A DNA stretch of 64,000 nt from Clostridia bacterium (GCA_017471765.1 JAFURT010000023.1:33765-97764), one strand, 5' to 3'. Numbered from the stretch's first letter, positions 35,482-45,471 are shown. The notes: generated by a model not told the origin, from the letters alone. Numbers and translations are program-made.

Positions 35482-36537
35482 ATGAGCAAAGAGCAAGCGT
35501 GCATGAAAAAAACCTCTATCGGTGGGCAGGCGCTTATCGAGGGAGTCATGATGCGTGGCCCGAAACGGACGGCCATGGCGGTGCGCCACACCTCCGGGGA
35601 GATTCGTATGGAGGAGTGGGACAATGTTGCCCCCAAGCGCCCCGGTCTGCGGAAATGTCCGCTGATTCGCGGCATTTTCAATTACATTGACTCCATGCGG
35701 TACGGCTATAAGTGCCTCATGCGCTCCGCCGAGCTGTGCGGTCTGGAGGACGAGCTGGAGAATGCGCTGGAGGAAGAAAAAGCAGGAAAGGCGGCTGCTG
35801 CGGAGGAAACGCCTCTTCCTGTGCCGGAGGAGCCGGTGGCAGAGGCTGTGCCTGCCGATGAAGTGCCGGCGGCCGCAGAGGAAAAGCCTAAGGACAGCAA
35901 GGCCAGCGTGATGATGAATATAGTCATGGTGGTCGGCATGGTGCTGGGCATTGTGCTGTCGCTGGTGTTGTTCATTTGGTTGCCTATCCAGCTGTTCAAT
36001 CTGCTTGTCAAGGTGTGGGAGCCGCTGGACAACCGGTACGTCCGGGGTATTTTTGAGGGCCTGTTGCGCATTGTCATTTTCCTCGGCTATATGGTAGCGG
36101 TGTCCCGGATGAAGGATATCCGCCGCACCTTCCAGTACCACGGGGCGGAGCATAAGACGATTTTCTGCTACGAGAAGGGTCTGCCCCTGACGGTGGAGAA
36201 TGTGCGGCTACAGAGCCGGTTCCATCCTCGTTGCGGCACCTCCTTCCTGGTGCTGATGCTGTTGGTGGGCATTGTTATTTCCATTCTCATCCCCATCAAC
36301 CATGCTGTGTTGCGGACGGTCATCAAGCTGGCCCTGCTTCCGGTGACGGTGGGCGTGGGCTATGAACTTATCAAGCTGGCCGGACGCAAGGATAACTGGT
36401 TTACCAAGGTGATTTCCGCCCCCGGTCTGTGGGTACAGCGGCTGACCACCATCGAGCCGGATGACGGCATGATTGAGTGCGCCATCAAGGCACTGGAGGC
36501 GGTCATCCCGGAGGACCCGGAGGCAGACAAGTGGTGA
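35482..36537 (+). CDS. yqhQ: DUF1385 membrane protein (YqhQ)
   Basis: A 351-residue conserved Firmicutes membrane protein. It opens with the family signature SIGGQALIEGVMMRGPKR and has YHGAEHKTIFCYE, then several hydrophobic segments (~150-180, ~195-215, ~255-300). An extra Ala/Glu/Pro-rich insert lies at ~95-135. Function unknown. It overlaps prmC by four bases, a pairing seen in many Clostridia. Confidence 0.9.
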   Translation: MSKEQACMKKTSIGGQALIEGVMMRGPKRTAMAVRHTSGEIRMEEWDNVAPKRPGLRKCPLIRGIFNYIDSMRYGYKCLMRSAELCGLEDELENALEEEKAGKAAAAEETPLPVPEEPVAEAVPADEVPAAAEEKPKDSKASVMMNIVMVVGMVLGIVLSLVLFIWLPIQLFNLLVKVWEPLDNRYVRGIFEGLLRIVIFLGYMVAVSRMKDIRRTFQYHGAEHKTIFCYEKGLPLTVENVRLQSRFHPRCGTSFLVLMLLVGIVISILIPINHAVLRTVIKLALLPVTVGVGYELIKLAGRKDNWFTKVISAPGLWVQRLTTIEPDDGMIECAIKALEAVIPEDPEADKW

Positions 36538-37370
36538 CCCGTAGCGAATGGCTGAAAGTAGCGGCGGCTCGGTTGGAGTCTGCCGGCTGTGAGGATGCGT
36601 CCTTTGATGCCCGGTGCCTGCTGGAGAATTTCGGCGGCCTGCCCCGGGGACATCGGCCGGATGGTACGCCTCTCACCGAGCAACAGGTGACGGCGCTGGG
36701 CGATGCCCTAGAACAGCGTGCGTCCGGTCGGCCACTGCAGTATATCTTGGGGGAATGGGATTTTCTGGCTCTTACCCTTCGGGTGGGGGAGGGGGTACTG
36801 ATTCCCCGTCCCGATACCGAAGCGCTGTGTGAAACTGCCGCCGGTCTGCTGGCGGAGGTGTCAGCTCCCAAGGTGTTGGATCTGTGTGCCGGCACCGGCT
36901 GTGTAGGGCTGGGGGTTGCCTCTTTGTGCCCGGGAGCGCAGGTGACGGCAGTGGAACTGTCGGAGCAGGCATTTCCTTATCTGCAAGAGAATATAGCCCG
37001 CTATCCCGCCTTGTCTGTGACTGCTGTCCGGGGGGATGTACTGGCGGATTGGGAACATTTTTCCGATGGCTGGGATGCTATCCTGTCCAACCCGCCCTAT
37101 ATTCCCACGGCTGACCTGTCCGGCCTGATGCGGGAGGTACAGCATGAGCCCATGATGGCGCTGGACGGCGCCGCGGATGGCCTGGCTTTTTACCGGGTGA
37201 TTGCCGCTCGGTGGAGTGGGCTTCTGCGAAACGGCGGCTTCTGCGCTGTGGAGGTGGGCTTCGACCAGGCACCGGCGGTGGTCGCCCTGTTCGCCGATGC
37301 CGGGCTGAAAAACATCCGCATCATCCCCGATTTAGCCGGAATTTCCCGGGTTGTTGTTGGGGAAAAATAA
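36534..37370 (+). CDS. prmC: peptide chain release factor N5-glutamine methyltransferase
   Basis: A 278-residue SAM-dependent enzyme that methylates the GGQ glutamine of release factors. The helical N-terminal domain is followed by IPRPDTE, the SAM motif DLCAGTGCVGLG, and the catalytic NPPY in LSNPPYIPT. GTG 36534 (overlapping the yqhQ stop as GTGA) is taken as start, with GGAGG 10 bases upstream; the adjacent GTG at 36531 is an alternative. Confidence 0.92.
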   Translation: MTRSEWLKVAAARLESAGCEDASFDARCLLENFGGLPRGHRPDGTPLTEQQVTALGDALEQRASGRPLQYILGEWDFLALTLRVGEGVLIPRPDTEALCETAAGLLAEVSAPKVLDLCAGTGCVGLGVASLCPGAQVTAVELSEQAFPYLQENIARYPALSVTAVRGDVLADWEHFSDGWDAILSNPPYIPTADLSGLMREVQHEPMMALDGAADGLAFYRVIAARWSGLLRNGGFCAVEVGFDQAPAVVALFADAGLKNIRIIPDLAGISRVVVGEK

Positions 37371-37375
37371 AAAAT

Positions 37376-37389
37376 CAAACAAATGTTCG
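37376..37389. promoter_or_regulatory. LexA (SOS) box of recA
   Basis: CAAAC-AAAT-GTTCG differs at one base from the Gram-positive LexA consensus CGAAC-N4-GTTCG and lies nine bases before the -35 element of recA. This implies repression by LexA and induction by DNA damage. Confidence 0.7.
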
Positions 37390-37397
37390 AAACCCCC

Positions 37398-37426
37398 TTG
37401 CTTTTTGGAAAAAGTTGTGCTAGAAT
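37398..37426 (+). promoter_or_regulatory. promoter of recA
   Basis: TTGCTT (37398-37403) and TAGAAT (37421-37426), 17 bases apart. Confidence 0.65.
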
Positions 37427-37471
37427 GATACCAACACGTCCCCACCGGGGACAACATCGGTACGGAAAGGG

Positions 37472-38641
37472 ATGACTGTATTGGCAGCAAAGGCTGAAAA
37501 AACAAAGAAAACCGCAGAGAAAACAGGAGACGAGCGTAGCGAACGGCAAAAGGCGCTGGAGGCGGCGCTGGCCCAGATTGAGAAGCAGTACGGCAAGGGC
37601 TCTGTGATGCGCCTGGGCGAAAACAATAAGATGAGTGTGGATGCGGTTCCCACCGGCTCTATGGCGCTGGATGCCGCTTTGGGTATCGGCGGTCTGCCCC
37701 GTGGCCGTATCATTGAGGTATATGGGCCGGAGGCCTCCGGTAAGACGACGCTGGCCCTGCATGCGGTGGCGGAGTGCCAGAAAAAGGGCGGCGAGGCGGC
37801 TTTTATCGACGTGGAGCACGCCCTCGACCCGGTCTACGCCAAGGCATTAGGCGTGGACGTGGATTCCCTGCTGGTGTCCCAGCCGGATACCGGTGAGCAG
37901 GCGCTGGAAATTATGGAGGCGCTCATCCGTTCCGGCGCCGTGGATATCGTGGTGCTGGATTCGGTGGCGGCGTTGGTGCCCCGTGCCGAGATCGAGGGCG
38001 AGATGGGAGATGCCCATGTGGGCCTGCAGGCTCGTCTGATGTCCCAGGCCATGCGTAAGCTGGCTCCGGCGGTGTCCAAGTCCAACTGTATCGCCCTGTT
38101 CATCAACCAGTTGCGCCTGAAGGTGGGTGTCATCTACGGCAACCCGGAGGTGACCAGTGGCGGTAATGCCCTGAAATACTATGCCTCTGTCCGCTTGGAT
38201 GTGCGCCGTGTAGAGACCCTTAAGAGTGGGGCGGATGCCATCGGCTCCCACACCCGGGTCAAGGTGGTCAAGAACAAGCTGGCGCCTCCCTTCAAGCAGG
38301 CGGAGTTTGATGTGCTGTACGGCATTGGCATCTCTAAAGAGAGCGAACTGCTCGACCTGGCGGTGAAGCTGGATATTATCGAGAAATCCGGCTCCTGGTT
38401 TGCTTATAAGGGCGAGCGTCTGGCCCAGGGCAAGGACAATGTGCGGGATTACCTGAAGCAGAATCCGTCCTTGTCGGCTGAAATTGAGGCACAGGTGCGG
38501 GAGAATATGCACAAGCTGATGCCCGGCTCCCGGCCGGCTGTGTCGGCGGCCCCGGCCCCGGTGGAGATTCCTCTGGTGGCGGCTCCGCAGGTGACCAGTG
38601 CGGCGGCAAAGGCGCAGATAGACATCGTGGTGGACGACTAA
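37472..38641 (+). CDS. recA: recombinase RecA
   Basis: This 389-residue ATP-dependent recombinase forms filaments on single-stranded DNA, promotes strand exchange and triggers LexA self-cleavage. Walker [10 protein letters not shown] is at 85-93, with the later [17 protein letters not shown] and NQLRLKVGV(I/Y)G segments. There is a longer-than-usual Lys-rich N-terminal stretch (~1-28) and an Ala/Pro-rich C-terminal tail. GGAAAGGG lies before the ATG. A GGAGAG...CTCTCC hairpin occurs in the gap before recX. Confidence 0.97.
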   Translation: MTVLAAKAEKTKKTAEKTGDERSERQKALEAALAQIEKQYGKGSVMRLGENNKMSVDAVPTGSMALDAALGIGGLPRGRIIEVYGPEASGKTTLALHAVAECQKKGGEAAFIDVEHALDPVYAKALGVDVDSLLVSQPDTGEQALEIMEALIRSGAVDIVVLDSVAALVPRAEIEGEMGDAHVGLQARLMSQAMRKLAPAVSKSNCIALFINQLRLKVGVIYGNPEVTSGGNALKYYASVRLDVRRVETLKSGADAIGSHTRVKVVKNKLAPPFKQAEFDVLYGIGISKESELLDLAVKLDIIEKSGSWFAYKGERLAQGKDNVRDYLKQNPSLSAEIEAQVRENMHKLMPGSRPAVSAAPAPVEIPLVAAPQVTSAAAKAQIDIVVDD

Positions 38642-38704
38642 AATACCCTTTTGGCAGGAGAGGCGGTTGACGTCTCTCCTGTCTGTGTTTGTTTGGAGTA
38701 GCGT

Positions 38705-39349
38705 ATGAAGATAACCGAAGCGGCTCGCTTGCGCCGGCACCTGTACCGCCTGTCCTTTTCTGAGGGAGAGCCGGTAGAGGTGGATGTGCGTACTTTTGAT
38801 GAATCCCCCTACCGTGTGGGGGACGACATAACCGCCGATGCACTGGAGGCACTGCTGTCCCGGTCTCAGTATGACCGTGCCTATGACCGGGCGCTGTATC
38901 TGCTGGGACTGCGGGACTATGCCTGCCACGAAATGGAGAAAAAACTGCTGACCGAAGCCTCGCCGGAGGTGGCGGCGCAGGTGGTGGAGCGCCTGTGCCA
39001 GCTAGGACTGTTAAATGATGAACGGTATGCGGCCAACGCCGCCCGGAGCATGAGTCGGTATAAGCAGTATCCCCGCCGTCGCATCGAGCAGGAACTGCGT
39101 CGCCGGGGTGTGGATACGCAGACGGCCCAGACAGCGGCCGACGAGGTGGAAACAGAGGATTTTGAACTGGCACTTGCACTTATTGAAAAAAAGTATTATA
39201 ATAAAATGAACGACCCGGACTCCCGGCAACGGGTGGCGGCGGCTCTGGCCAGACGCGGCTTTTCTTACGGAGCCGTCCGGCAGGCGATGACCCGGTTTTT
39301 GGCCGGGCAGGATACCGACAGTGAGGAGTTTGAAGACACATGGCAATAA
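38705..39349 (+). CDS. recX: regulatory protein RecX
   Basis: A 214-residue helical protein of three-helix repeats (YLLGLRDYACHEMEKKLL, RYAANAARSMSRYKQYPRRRIEQELRRRGV, each cited in part). RecX binds RecA filaments and limits their activity. It lies directly after recA and overlaps rimO by 10 bases. Confidence 0.9.
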   Translation: MKITEAARLRRHLYRLSFSEGEPVEVDVRTFDESPYRVGDDITADALEALLSRSQYDRAYDRALYLLGLRDYACHEMEKKLLTEASPEVAAQVVERLCQLGLLNDERYAANAARSMSRYKQYPRRRIEQELRRRGVDTQTAQTAADEVETEDFELALALIEKKYYNKMNDPDSRQRVAAALARRGFSYGAVRQAMTRFLAGQDTDSEEFEDTWQ

Positions 39350-40668
39350 AAGTGGGCATGGTTTCTCTCGGCTGCCCGAAGAACCAGATGGATGCGGAGC
39401 TGATGCTGGCCAAGCTGGAGCAGGCCGGCTATGAGATCACCGCCGAAAGCGGGCTGGCGGATGTGGTAATTGTAAACACCTGCGGTTTTATTACGGACGC
39501 CAAGCAGGAGTCCATAGAGAATATTTTGGAATTTGCCCAGCTGAAGAAGGAAAAACAAATTAAGAAGATTATTGTCACCGGCTGTCTGGCCCAGCGGTAT
39601 CAGCAGGAGCTGGCGGATGAGTTGCCGGAGTGTGACGGTGTGCTGGGGCTTGGTGCCAACGGTGACATCGTAGCGGCGGTGGAGCAGGTGATGGCCGGAG
39701 AGACGGTGCGTCGCTTCCCCTCCCGGGACAGCTGGCCGCTGGAAGGCTCCCGCATGCTGACTACGCCGCATTTCTTTGCCTATCTGCGTATAGCGGACGG
39801 ATGTGACAACCGGTGTACCTATTGCGCCATTCCCGGTATCCGGGGTGGCCTGCGTAGCCGCCCCATGGAGTCTGTGCTGGAAGAGGCGGCGGCCCTGGCG
39901 GCCGGCGGCGTGAAGGAACTGGTGCTGGTGGCACAGGATACCACTGTCTATGGCCGTGACCTGTACGGCGAGAGCCGCCTGCCGGAGCTGTTGCGCCAGC
40001 TCTGCATGATTGACGGTATCAAGTGGATTCGCTTGCTGTATTGCTACCCAGAGCATGTCACCGATGACTTGCTTTCGGTGATGGCTACCGAGGATAAGGT
40101 GCTTCCCTACATGGATCTGCCCATCCAGCACGCCAGCGGCAAGGTGCTCCGTGCCATGAACCGTCCCGGTGACCGGCAGAGCCTGACAGCGCTGATCAAT
40201 CGGATGCGCCGGATGGTGCCGGGCATTGTTCTGCGCACCACCGTGATGACCGGCTTCCCCGGCGAGACGGAGGAGGATTTCGAGGAGCTGTGCACCTTTA
40301 TCAAGGAGGCAAGGTTTGAGCGTTTAGGGTGCTTTGCCTTCTCCCCGGAGGAGGGGACAGTAGCCTACGACCTGCCTGACCAGGTACCGGAGGAGGAAAA
40401 ATACCGCCGCCGGGACATCGTGATGGAGGAGCAGAGCCGCATTGCCGATGCCTACAACGAGAGCCTCATCGGCCGCACCCTGACGGTGCTGGTGGAGAGC
40501 TTCGATAAATATGCCGAGTGCTGGTTCGGCCGTAGTACCGGGGACGCCCCCGATATCGACGGCAAGGTGTTCTTTATTCCCGAGAGCCGTGTACAGCCCG
40601 GCGATATGGTGCAGGTGACGGTTACCGATACCATGGACTGGGACCTGATTGGAGAGATGATTGTATGA
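39340..40668 (+). CDS. rimO: ribosomal protein S12 methylthiotransferase
   Basis: A 442-residue radical-SAM enzyme that methylthiolates an aspartate of ribosomal protein S12. The N-terminal UPF0004 domain has its cluster cysteines at ~12, 48 and 82; the radical-SAM motif CDNRCTYC is at 155-162; a TRAM domain ends the protein. MVSLGCPKNQMDAELML is typical of RimO rather than MiaB. Overlaps recX and pgsA. Confidence 0.95.
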   Translation: MAIKVGMVSLGCPKNQMDAELMLAKLEQAGYEITAESGLADVVIVNTCGFITDAKQESIENILEFAQLKKEKQIKKIIVTGCLAQRYQQELADELPECDGVLGLGANGDIVAAVEQVMAGETVRRFPSRDSWPLEGSRMLTTPHFFAYLRIADGCDNRCTYCAIPGIRGGLRSRPMESVLEEAAALAAGGVKELVLVAQDTTVYGRDLYGESRLPELLRQLCMIDGIKWIRLLYCYPEHVTDDLLSVMATEDKVLPYMDLPIQHASGKVLRAMNRPGDRQSLTALINRMRRMVPGIVLRTTVMTGFPGETEEDFEELCTFIKEARFERLGCFAFSPEEGTVAYDLPDQVPEEEKYRRRDIVMEEQSRIADAYNESLIGRTLTVLVESFDKYAECWFGRSTGDAPDIDGKVFFIPESRVQPGDMVQVTVTDTMDWDLIGEMIV

Positions 40669-41261
40669 ATTTGCCGAATAAACTGACCGTTTTGCGTTGC
40701 GTAATGACGCCACTGATGCTGGCGGCCTTTCTGATGGAGTTCCCCTTCCACTATGGGGTGGCTTTGCTCCTGTTCATTGCCGCCTCGCTGACGGATATGT
40801 TCGATGGAAAGATCGCCCGCAAGCATAACCTGATTACCAACCTGGGCAAGTTCCTTGACCCATTGGCGGATAAGATGCTGACCACCGCCGCCTTCCTCGG
40901 TTTTATGACCAAGCTAGGGGGCGATAGCCTGTGCTGGGCGGTGATGCTCATCCTTAGCCGAGAGTTTATGGTCACCTCGGTGCGTCTGTTGGCCGCCAAG
41001 GATGGGGTGGTAGTGGCCGCCTCCTTTGCCGGCAAACTCAAGACCGTGATGCAGATGGTGGCGATTATTTATACGCTCACCGCCCTGCAGGCCGGCGACA
41101 TCATCGAGGCGCTGTGCCCCGGCGGATGCCCTTATGCGACGCTTATTCCCCATATTCTGCTGATTGTCGGTCAGGTGCTTATTTGGATTTCTGTTGTGGC
41201 CACGGTGGTTTCCGGCATCCAGTATGTGTGGGCGTTGCGGCATTATTTTAAGGAGAGCTGA
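40665..41261 (+). CDS. pgsA: CDP-diacylglycerol-glycerol-3-phosphate 3-phosphatidyltransferase
   Basis: A 198-residue membrane enzyme of phosphatidylglycerol synthesis. It has the CDP-alcohol phosphotransferase motif D-x2-DG-x2-AR-x8-G-x3-D-x3-D in TDMFDGKIARKHN...LGKFLDPLADK. About five hydrophobic segments. Overlaps the rimO stop by four bases. Confidence 0.94.
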   Translation: MNLPNKLTVLRCVMTPLMLAAFLMEFPFHYGVALLLFIAASLTDMFDGKIARKHNLITNLGKFLDPLADKMLTTAAFLGFMTKLGGDSLCWAVMLILSREFMVTSVRLLAAKDGVVVAASFAGKLKTVMQMVAIIYTLTALQAGDIIEALCPGGCPYATLIPHILLIVGQVLIWISVVATVVSGIQYVWALRHYFKES

Positions 41262-41323
41262 CCTGAATATGAAACGTTGCGGCAGAGAAAGGCTGCGCGT
41301 ATGACGACAGGAGGATACTGTGT

Positions 41324-42271
41324 ATGCTGTGCGAGCGCATTCCGCGTCCCCGTATCGAGGGAGAGTTTGTCCTGATCTATCGTCCCGGTGCCGATGTGTA
41401 TAAGGGACCGGACAGCCTGTGTTTCCGCAACGGGGTAGCTTATGATGAGTGGATACCCAATGATTTTTCTCTTCTCCGGGTGGGGGACTGCTGGCATATG
41501 GTCGGTATAACCCATCCCCGCCCCGCCGGTCTGGCAAGCGATTATGACTATGACGGCGCTACGGTTCATGATGGGGAGTTTCAGCTTTTTCATGCGGAGG
41601 CTACGGGGGAGACGTTTGCTTCTCTGGTTTACCCGGAGTCCTTTGCAGAGCGGGAAAAAATACTTTGGCCACAGGATCGTCCGGGGGAGATCAACGAGAT
41701 TTGGGCGCCGCACCTGATGCAGTATGCGGGCGGCTACCGGATTATTTACAGTCCCCACGACATCCGTGCCGCCGACAGCCGGGATTTTGTTTCTTGGCAG
41801 CCGGGCAGGGTTTTGTTCCGGGGGGAGGATGCCACGGCGAGAGACCCCTTTGTGTATTGCGAGGACGGTATCCACTATTTGCTGTATGTGGTGCAGAACT
41901 GCATTTTGTGCCGCACCAGCCGGGATAATATGCAGACATGGGACGCTCCCTTCGTCATGTACGAAAACCCGTTTGCATCTACGGATGGTGCGCCTCATCA
42001 CGCCTCCTGCGAATCACCCTTTCTTCTGAAACGTGAGGGGTATTACTATCTGTTTTGGTGTATTTGCGATGGCTATTGCGGTTGCTACGACAACCGTACC
42101 TTTGTCATTGCCGCCCGGGATCTGCGTGGCTTCCGGGATTTGGCCCCTATCGCCATGCTGTCTGGGCATGCGCCGGAGATTGTGACCGACACCGATGGTT
42201 CTACGTGGTTGCTCAGCGTGTTTTATCTCGAAAATGGGGTATCGGCGGTCCGATTGGCGTGGGAAAAGTGA
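41324..42271 (+). CDS. five-bladed beta-propeller glycosidase-like protein (GH43/GH32/GH130-type fold)
   Basis: A 315-residue cytoplasmic protein (no signal peptide). Motifs typical of furanosidase-superfamily propellers are visible: YDEWIPNDFSLL near residue 40, EIWAPHLMQYAGGYRIIYS, TARDPFVYCEDGIHYLLY, and SCESPFLLKREGYYYLFW, each with an acidic residue where the three catalytic carboxylates usually sit. Substrate and exact family not determined. AGGAGG lies upstream of ATG 41324. It lies 62 bases after pgsA and is probably independent of it. Confidence 0.75.
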   Translation: MLCERIPRPRIEGEFVLIYRPGADVYKGPDSLCFRNGVAYDEWIPNDFSLLRVGDCWHMVGITHPRPAGLASDYDYDGATVHDGEFQLFHAEATGETFASLVYPESFAEREKILWPQDRPGEINEIWAPHLMQYAGGYRIIYSPHDIRAADSRDFVSWQPGRVLFRGEDATARDPFVYCEDGIHYLLYVVQNCILCRTSRDNMQTWDAPFVMYENPFASTDGAPHHASCESPFLLKREGYYYLFWCICDGYCGCYDNRTFVIAARDLRGFRDLAPIAMLSGHAPEIVTDTDGSTWLLSVFYLENGVSAVRLAWEK

Positions 42272-42330
42272 GCCAAACGGCGAAAAAACGGTATATCCGA
42301 ACGGGTTTGGAAAGAAAATTAAAAAAATAG

Positions 42331-42358
42331 TAGACAAATCCGAAAAATCGTATATAAT
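42331..42358 (+). promoter_or_regulatory. promoter of the Cys T-box operon
   Basis: TAGACA (42331-42336) and consensus TATAAT (42353-42358), 16 bases apart. Confidence 0.75.
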
Positions 42359-42364
42359 GGTAAT

Positions 42365-42637
42365 AACAACACGAAAGCGATGATGGGGAGAAGTACCCGG
42401 ACACCGGCGTAACAGAGAGGGATGCCTTTGGCTGTAAGCATCCTGACGCACGACCCGGCGAAATGCACCCCATCGCTCCGCAGGGGAACCGACCGATACG
42501 GTCCCAGTATCTTGCGGCGGCCGCCACCGTTATCCGGCAGGGCTTTGTCAGAAGCCCGTGAGTGAATAACGGAGTGGAACCGTGAGCATGCTCTCACCTC
42601 CGTTGCCCTGTGCAGGGGCAACGGGGGTGTTTTTTAT
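42365..42637 (+). promoter_or_regulatory. T-box leader, tRNA-Cys sensor
   Basis: The T-box core GGAGTGGAACCGTG is at 42571-42584, and a terminator follows with stem CACCTCCGTTGCCC/GGGGCAACGGGGGTG and a T run (42595-42636). Stem I begins GATGGGGAGAAGTA near 42380 and returns as ACCCCATC at 42467-42474. The specifier TGC (42464-42466) sits in GAAATGCACC. The core reads TGGA, which pairs with discriminator U, the base of tRNA-Cys. The downstream genes cysE and cysS agree, so the assignment is firm. Confidence 0.93.
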
Positions 42638-42659
42638 TCTACGGAAAGGGGAATACAAT

Positions 42660-43289
42660 ATGGGATTATTCCGACAAATGCGTGAAGACATCGCCACCAT
42701 CCGTGACCGTGACCCGGCGGCCCGGTCAAATTTTGAGGTGTGGTGGCTGTATAATGGTTACAAGGCACTGCGCTCCCACCGCCGGGCAAACTGGCTGTAT
42801 AAGCATGGGCTTTTACTGCTGGCCAGATGGCAGTCCCAGCGGTGTGTCCGCCGCACCGGCATTGAAATTCACCCGGCAGCCACCATCGGCAAGCGGTTTT
42901 TTATCGACCACGGTACCGGCGTGGTGATTGGCGAAACCACCGAGATCGGGGACGATTGCACCATCTACCAAGGGGTGACCCTGGGTGGTACCGGTAAGGA
43001 CCAGGGCAAGCGGCATCCCACCCTGGGCAATCATGTCATGGTTGGTTCGGGTGCCAAGGTGTTAGGCCCCATCCATATCGGCAATAATGTCCGGATTGCC
43101 GCCGGTGCAGTGGTGCTGAATGATATTCCCGACAACTGCACGGCTGTGGGTATCCCGGCCAAGGTGGTGCGCCGTGACGGGGAAAAGGTGCAGGAACTGG
43201 ACCAGATTCACGTGCCCGACCCGGTAGCGCAGGAAATCCGCCGGCTGGAGGAGCGCATCGCCCAGCTGGAAGAAGCCCAAATGCGATAA
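42660..43289 (+). CDS. cysE: serine O-acetyltransferase
   Basis: A 209-residue enzyme that makes O-acetylserine from serine and acetyl-CoA, the first step of cysteine synthesis. The left-handed beta-helix of hexapeptide repeats (IEIHPAATIGKRFFIDHGTGVVIGE, cited in part) contains the catalytic DHG and later GGTGKDQGKRHP. The start is ATG 42660 after AAAGGGG; the longer frame enters the terminator hairpin. Under the Cys T-box, 19 bases before cysS. Confidence 0.95.
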   Translation: MGLFRQMREDIATIRDRDPAARSNFEVWWLYNGYKALRSHRRANWLYKHGLLLLARWQSQRCVRRTGIEIHPAATIGKRFFIDHGTGVVIGETTEIGDDCTIYQGVTLGGTGKDQGKRHPTLGNHVMVGSGAKVLGPIHIGNNVRIAAGAVVLNDIPDNCTAVGIPAKVVRRDGEKVQELDQIHVPDPVAQEIRRLEERIAQLEEAQMR

Positions 43290-43308
43290 ATCATAGGAGG
43301 AAAAAACT

Positions 43309-44700
43309 ATGCGTGTATACAATACTCTCACCAGACAGAAAGAAGAACTGATCCCCATCGAGCCGGGCAAGATCCGGCTGTATGCCTGCGGCCCTACGGT
43401 GTATAACTTCATCCATATCGGTAACGCCCGGCCGCTGTGCGTGTTTGATGTCCTGCGCCGCTACTTGGAGTGGCGTGGCTATGCGGTGAATTTCGTGCAG
43501 AACTTTACCGACATAGACGACAAAATTATCCGTCGGGCCAACGAGGAAGGCGTGACCTACCGGGATATCGCGGAGAAATACATCGAGGAGTTCTGGACGG
43601 ATGCCAAGGGCTTGGGGGTGCGTCCTGCTACCACCCATCCGAAGGCCACGGAGAACATGGATATGATTATTGAAATCGTGTCCTCGCTGATTGAAAAGGG
43701 CTATGCCTATGTGGCGGAGAATGGAGATGTGTATTTCCGTCCCCGGCAGTTTAATGAGTATGGCAAGCTGTCTCACCAGCCGCTGGATGACCTGGAAAGC
43801 GGCGCCCGTATTGCCGTGGAGGAGGTCAAGGAGGATCCCCTGGACTTCGCCCTGTGGAAGGCGGCAAAGCCGGGTGAGCCCAGTTGGCCCTCTCCCTGGA
43901 GCGACGGCCGTCCCGGCTGGCACATCGAGTGCTCTGCCATGGCCCGTCGGTATTTGGGCGATAGCGTCGACATCCACGGCGGTGGCCAGGATCTGATCTT
44001 CCCCCACCACGAGAACGAGATCGCCCAGAGCGAGTGCTGCAACGGCGTGCCCTTTGCCCGGTACTGGATGCACAACGGCTATATCAACGTGGACAACAAG
44101 AAGATGTCCAAGTCCCTTAACAACTTCTTCACCGTCCGTGATGTGGCGGCGGAGTACGGCTATGAGGCGATTCGGTTCTTCCTGATTTCCTCCTCCTATC
44201 GTAGCCCCATTAACTATAACACCGAGATTATCCAGCAAGGCATCAACGCCCTGGATCGCCTGTATAACTGCAAGAATGCCATGGATTTTGCTCTGCAGAA
44301 CGCTCCCGATGGCGAGGTGGATGCCACCTTTGCCGAGGCGGTGGAGAAGCGTCGCCAGCAGTTTATTGATGCCATGGATGATGACCTGAATACTGCCGAC
44401 GGTATTGCGGCTCTGTTTGAGCTGGTCAAGGATATTAATGTGGCTCTGCCCACTGCCAACAAGGCGACCGTTTTGACTGGCAAAGCGCTGTTTGACGAAC
44501 TGACCGACGTGCTAGGCTTCTGCTATGAGCGTCAGCAGGCCGGTGAGGACGATGCGGAGATCGAGGCTCTTATTGAGGCTCGTGCCGCCGCCCGTAAAGA
44601 GAAAAATTGGGCTGAGGCCGACCGCATTCGGGACGAACTGAAGGCCAGAAACATCGTGCTGGAGGATACGCCGCAGGGTGTTAAGTGGCACCGGGCATAA
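43309..44700 (+). CDS. cysS: cysteinyl-tRNA synthetase
   Basis: A 463-residue class I synthetase charging tRNA-Cys. It has the zinc/active-site CGPTVYNF, the HIGH-like [18 protein letters not shown], the zinc-binding [17 protein letters not shown], and KMSKS in [15 protein letters not shown] lies before the ATG. With cysE it forms a cysteine supply and charging operon controlled by the Cys T-box. Confidence 0.97.
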   Translation: MRVYNTLTRQKEELIPIEPGKIRLYACGPTVYNFIHIGNARPLCVFDVLRRYLEWRGYAVNFVQNFTDIDDKIIRRANEEGVTYRDIAEKYIEEFWTDAKGLGVRPATTHPKATENMDMIIEIVSSLIEKGYAYVAENGDVYFRPRQFNEYGKLSHQPLDDLESGARIAVEEVKEDPLDFALWKAAKPGEPSWPSPWSDGRPGWHIECSAMARRYLGDSVDIHGGGQDLIFPHHENEIAQSECCNGVPFARYWMHNGYINVDNKKMSKSLNNFFTVRDVAAEYGYEAIRFFLISSSYRSPINYNTEIIQQGINALDRLYNCKNAMDFALQNAPDGEVDATFAEAVEKRRQQFIDAMDDDLNTADGIAALFELVKDINVALPTANKATVLTGKALFDELTDVLGFCYERQQAGEDDAEIEALIEARAAARKEKNWAEADRIRDELKARNIVLEDTPQGVKWHRA

Positions 44701-44754
44701 CCGGCAGGCTACCCTGCATACACTCTTACAGAAAATTTAAAGGAGCGACGAAAT

Positions 44755-45330
44755 TTGCCTGTTCTTGATTGGATACTGATCGGTGTAGCCCTGTCAATGG
44801 ATGCCGCTGCCGTTTCCATGTGTAAGGGCCTGGCAACCGGTCGGGTTAAGCCCCGGCATTGCTTGGTGGCGGGTGGGTATTTTGGCTTTTTCCAGGGGCT
44901 GATGCCAGCTATCGGGTATTGCCTCGGGTACACCTTCGCCGGCTTTATCACGCGGTACGCCCATTGGGTTGCGTTTATCCTGTTGGCGCTTATCGGGGCC
45001 AATATGCTGCGGGAATCCTTCTCGGACGAGGAGGCATGTCAGAGCTGCTCCTTTTCCCCGGCAACGATGCTGCCGCTGGCGGTGGCTACCAGCATTGACG
45101 CTTTGGCCGTGGGAGTTTCCTTCGCTGTGGAGGGGATGACCTGGATGCAAATGCTGACAGCCGTGGCAATCATCGGATGTATTACGCTGGTGATTTCTGC
45201 TGTGGCCGTGTGGATCGGCAGTCTGTTCGGCACCGGAAAAAGCCATGTGGCAGAACGGGTAGGCGGCACGATATTGGTGCTCATTGGTCTCAAAATCCTG
45301 CTGGAAGGTTTGGGATGTTGGCCCTTCTGA
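44755..45330 (+). CDS. mntP: manganese efflux pump MntP
   Basis: A 191-residue membrane protein with six hydrophobic segments in two repeats, each with an aspartate motif (SMDAAAVSMCKGL and SIDALAVGVSF). MntP exports Mn(II) to prevent toxicity. TTG start, with AAGGAG nine bases upstream. No yybP-ykoY manganese riboswitch is visible in the 54-base gap after cysS. Confidence 0.9.
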   Translation: MPVLDWILIGVALSMDAAAVSMCKGLATGRVKPRHCLVAGGYFGFFQGLMPAIGYCLGYTFAGFITRYAHWVAFILLALIGANMLRESFSDEEACQSCSFSPATMLPLAVATSIDALAVGVSFAVEGMTWMQMLTAVAIIGCITLVISAVAVWIGSLFGTGKSHVAERVGGTILVLIGLKILLEGLGCWPF

Positions 45331-45391
45331 CCGATAGCGGCTTAGGCTGTTGGGATTCGGCAATTTTGCGGCAATTTTCACCACTTATTTG

Positions 45392-45420
45392 TTGACAAAC
45401 CGGCTTTTTTGTGATAAAGT
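45392..45420 (+). promoter_or_regulatory. promoter of the TerB-like gene
   Basis: Consensus TTGACA (45392-45397) and TAAAGT (45415-45420), 17 bases apart. Confidence 0.7.
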
Positions 45421-45471
45421 GATAGAGAAGTGACAGGAAACTGTCAATTATATTTGAGAGGATGTTTTAGT

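Noticed and set aside
44701-44754. Manganese (yybP-ykoY) riboswitch before mntP
   Set aside because: The gap is too short and lacks the conserved motifs.
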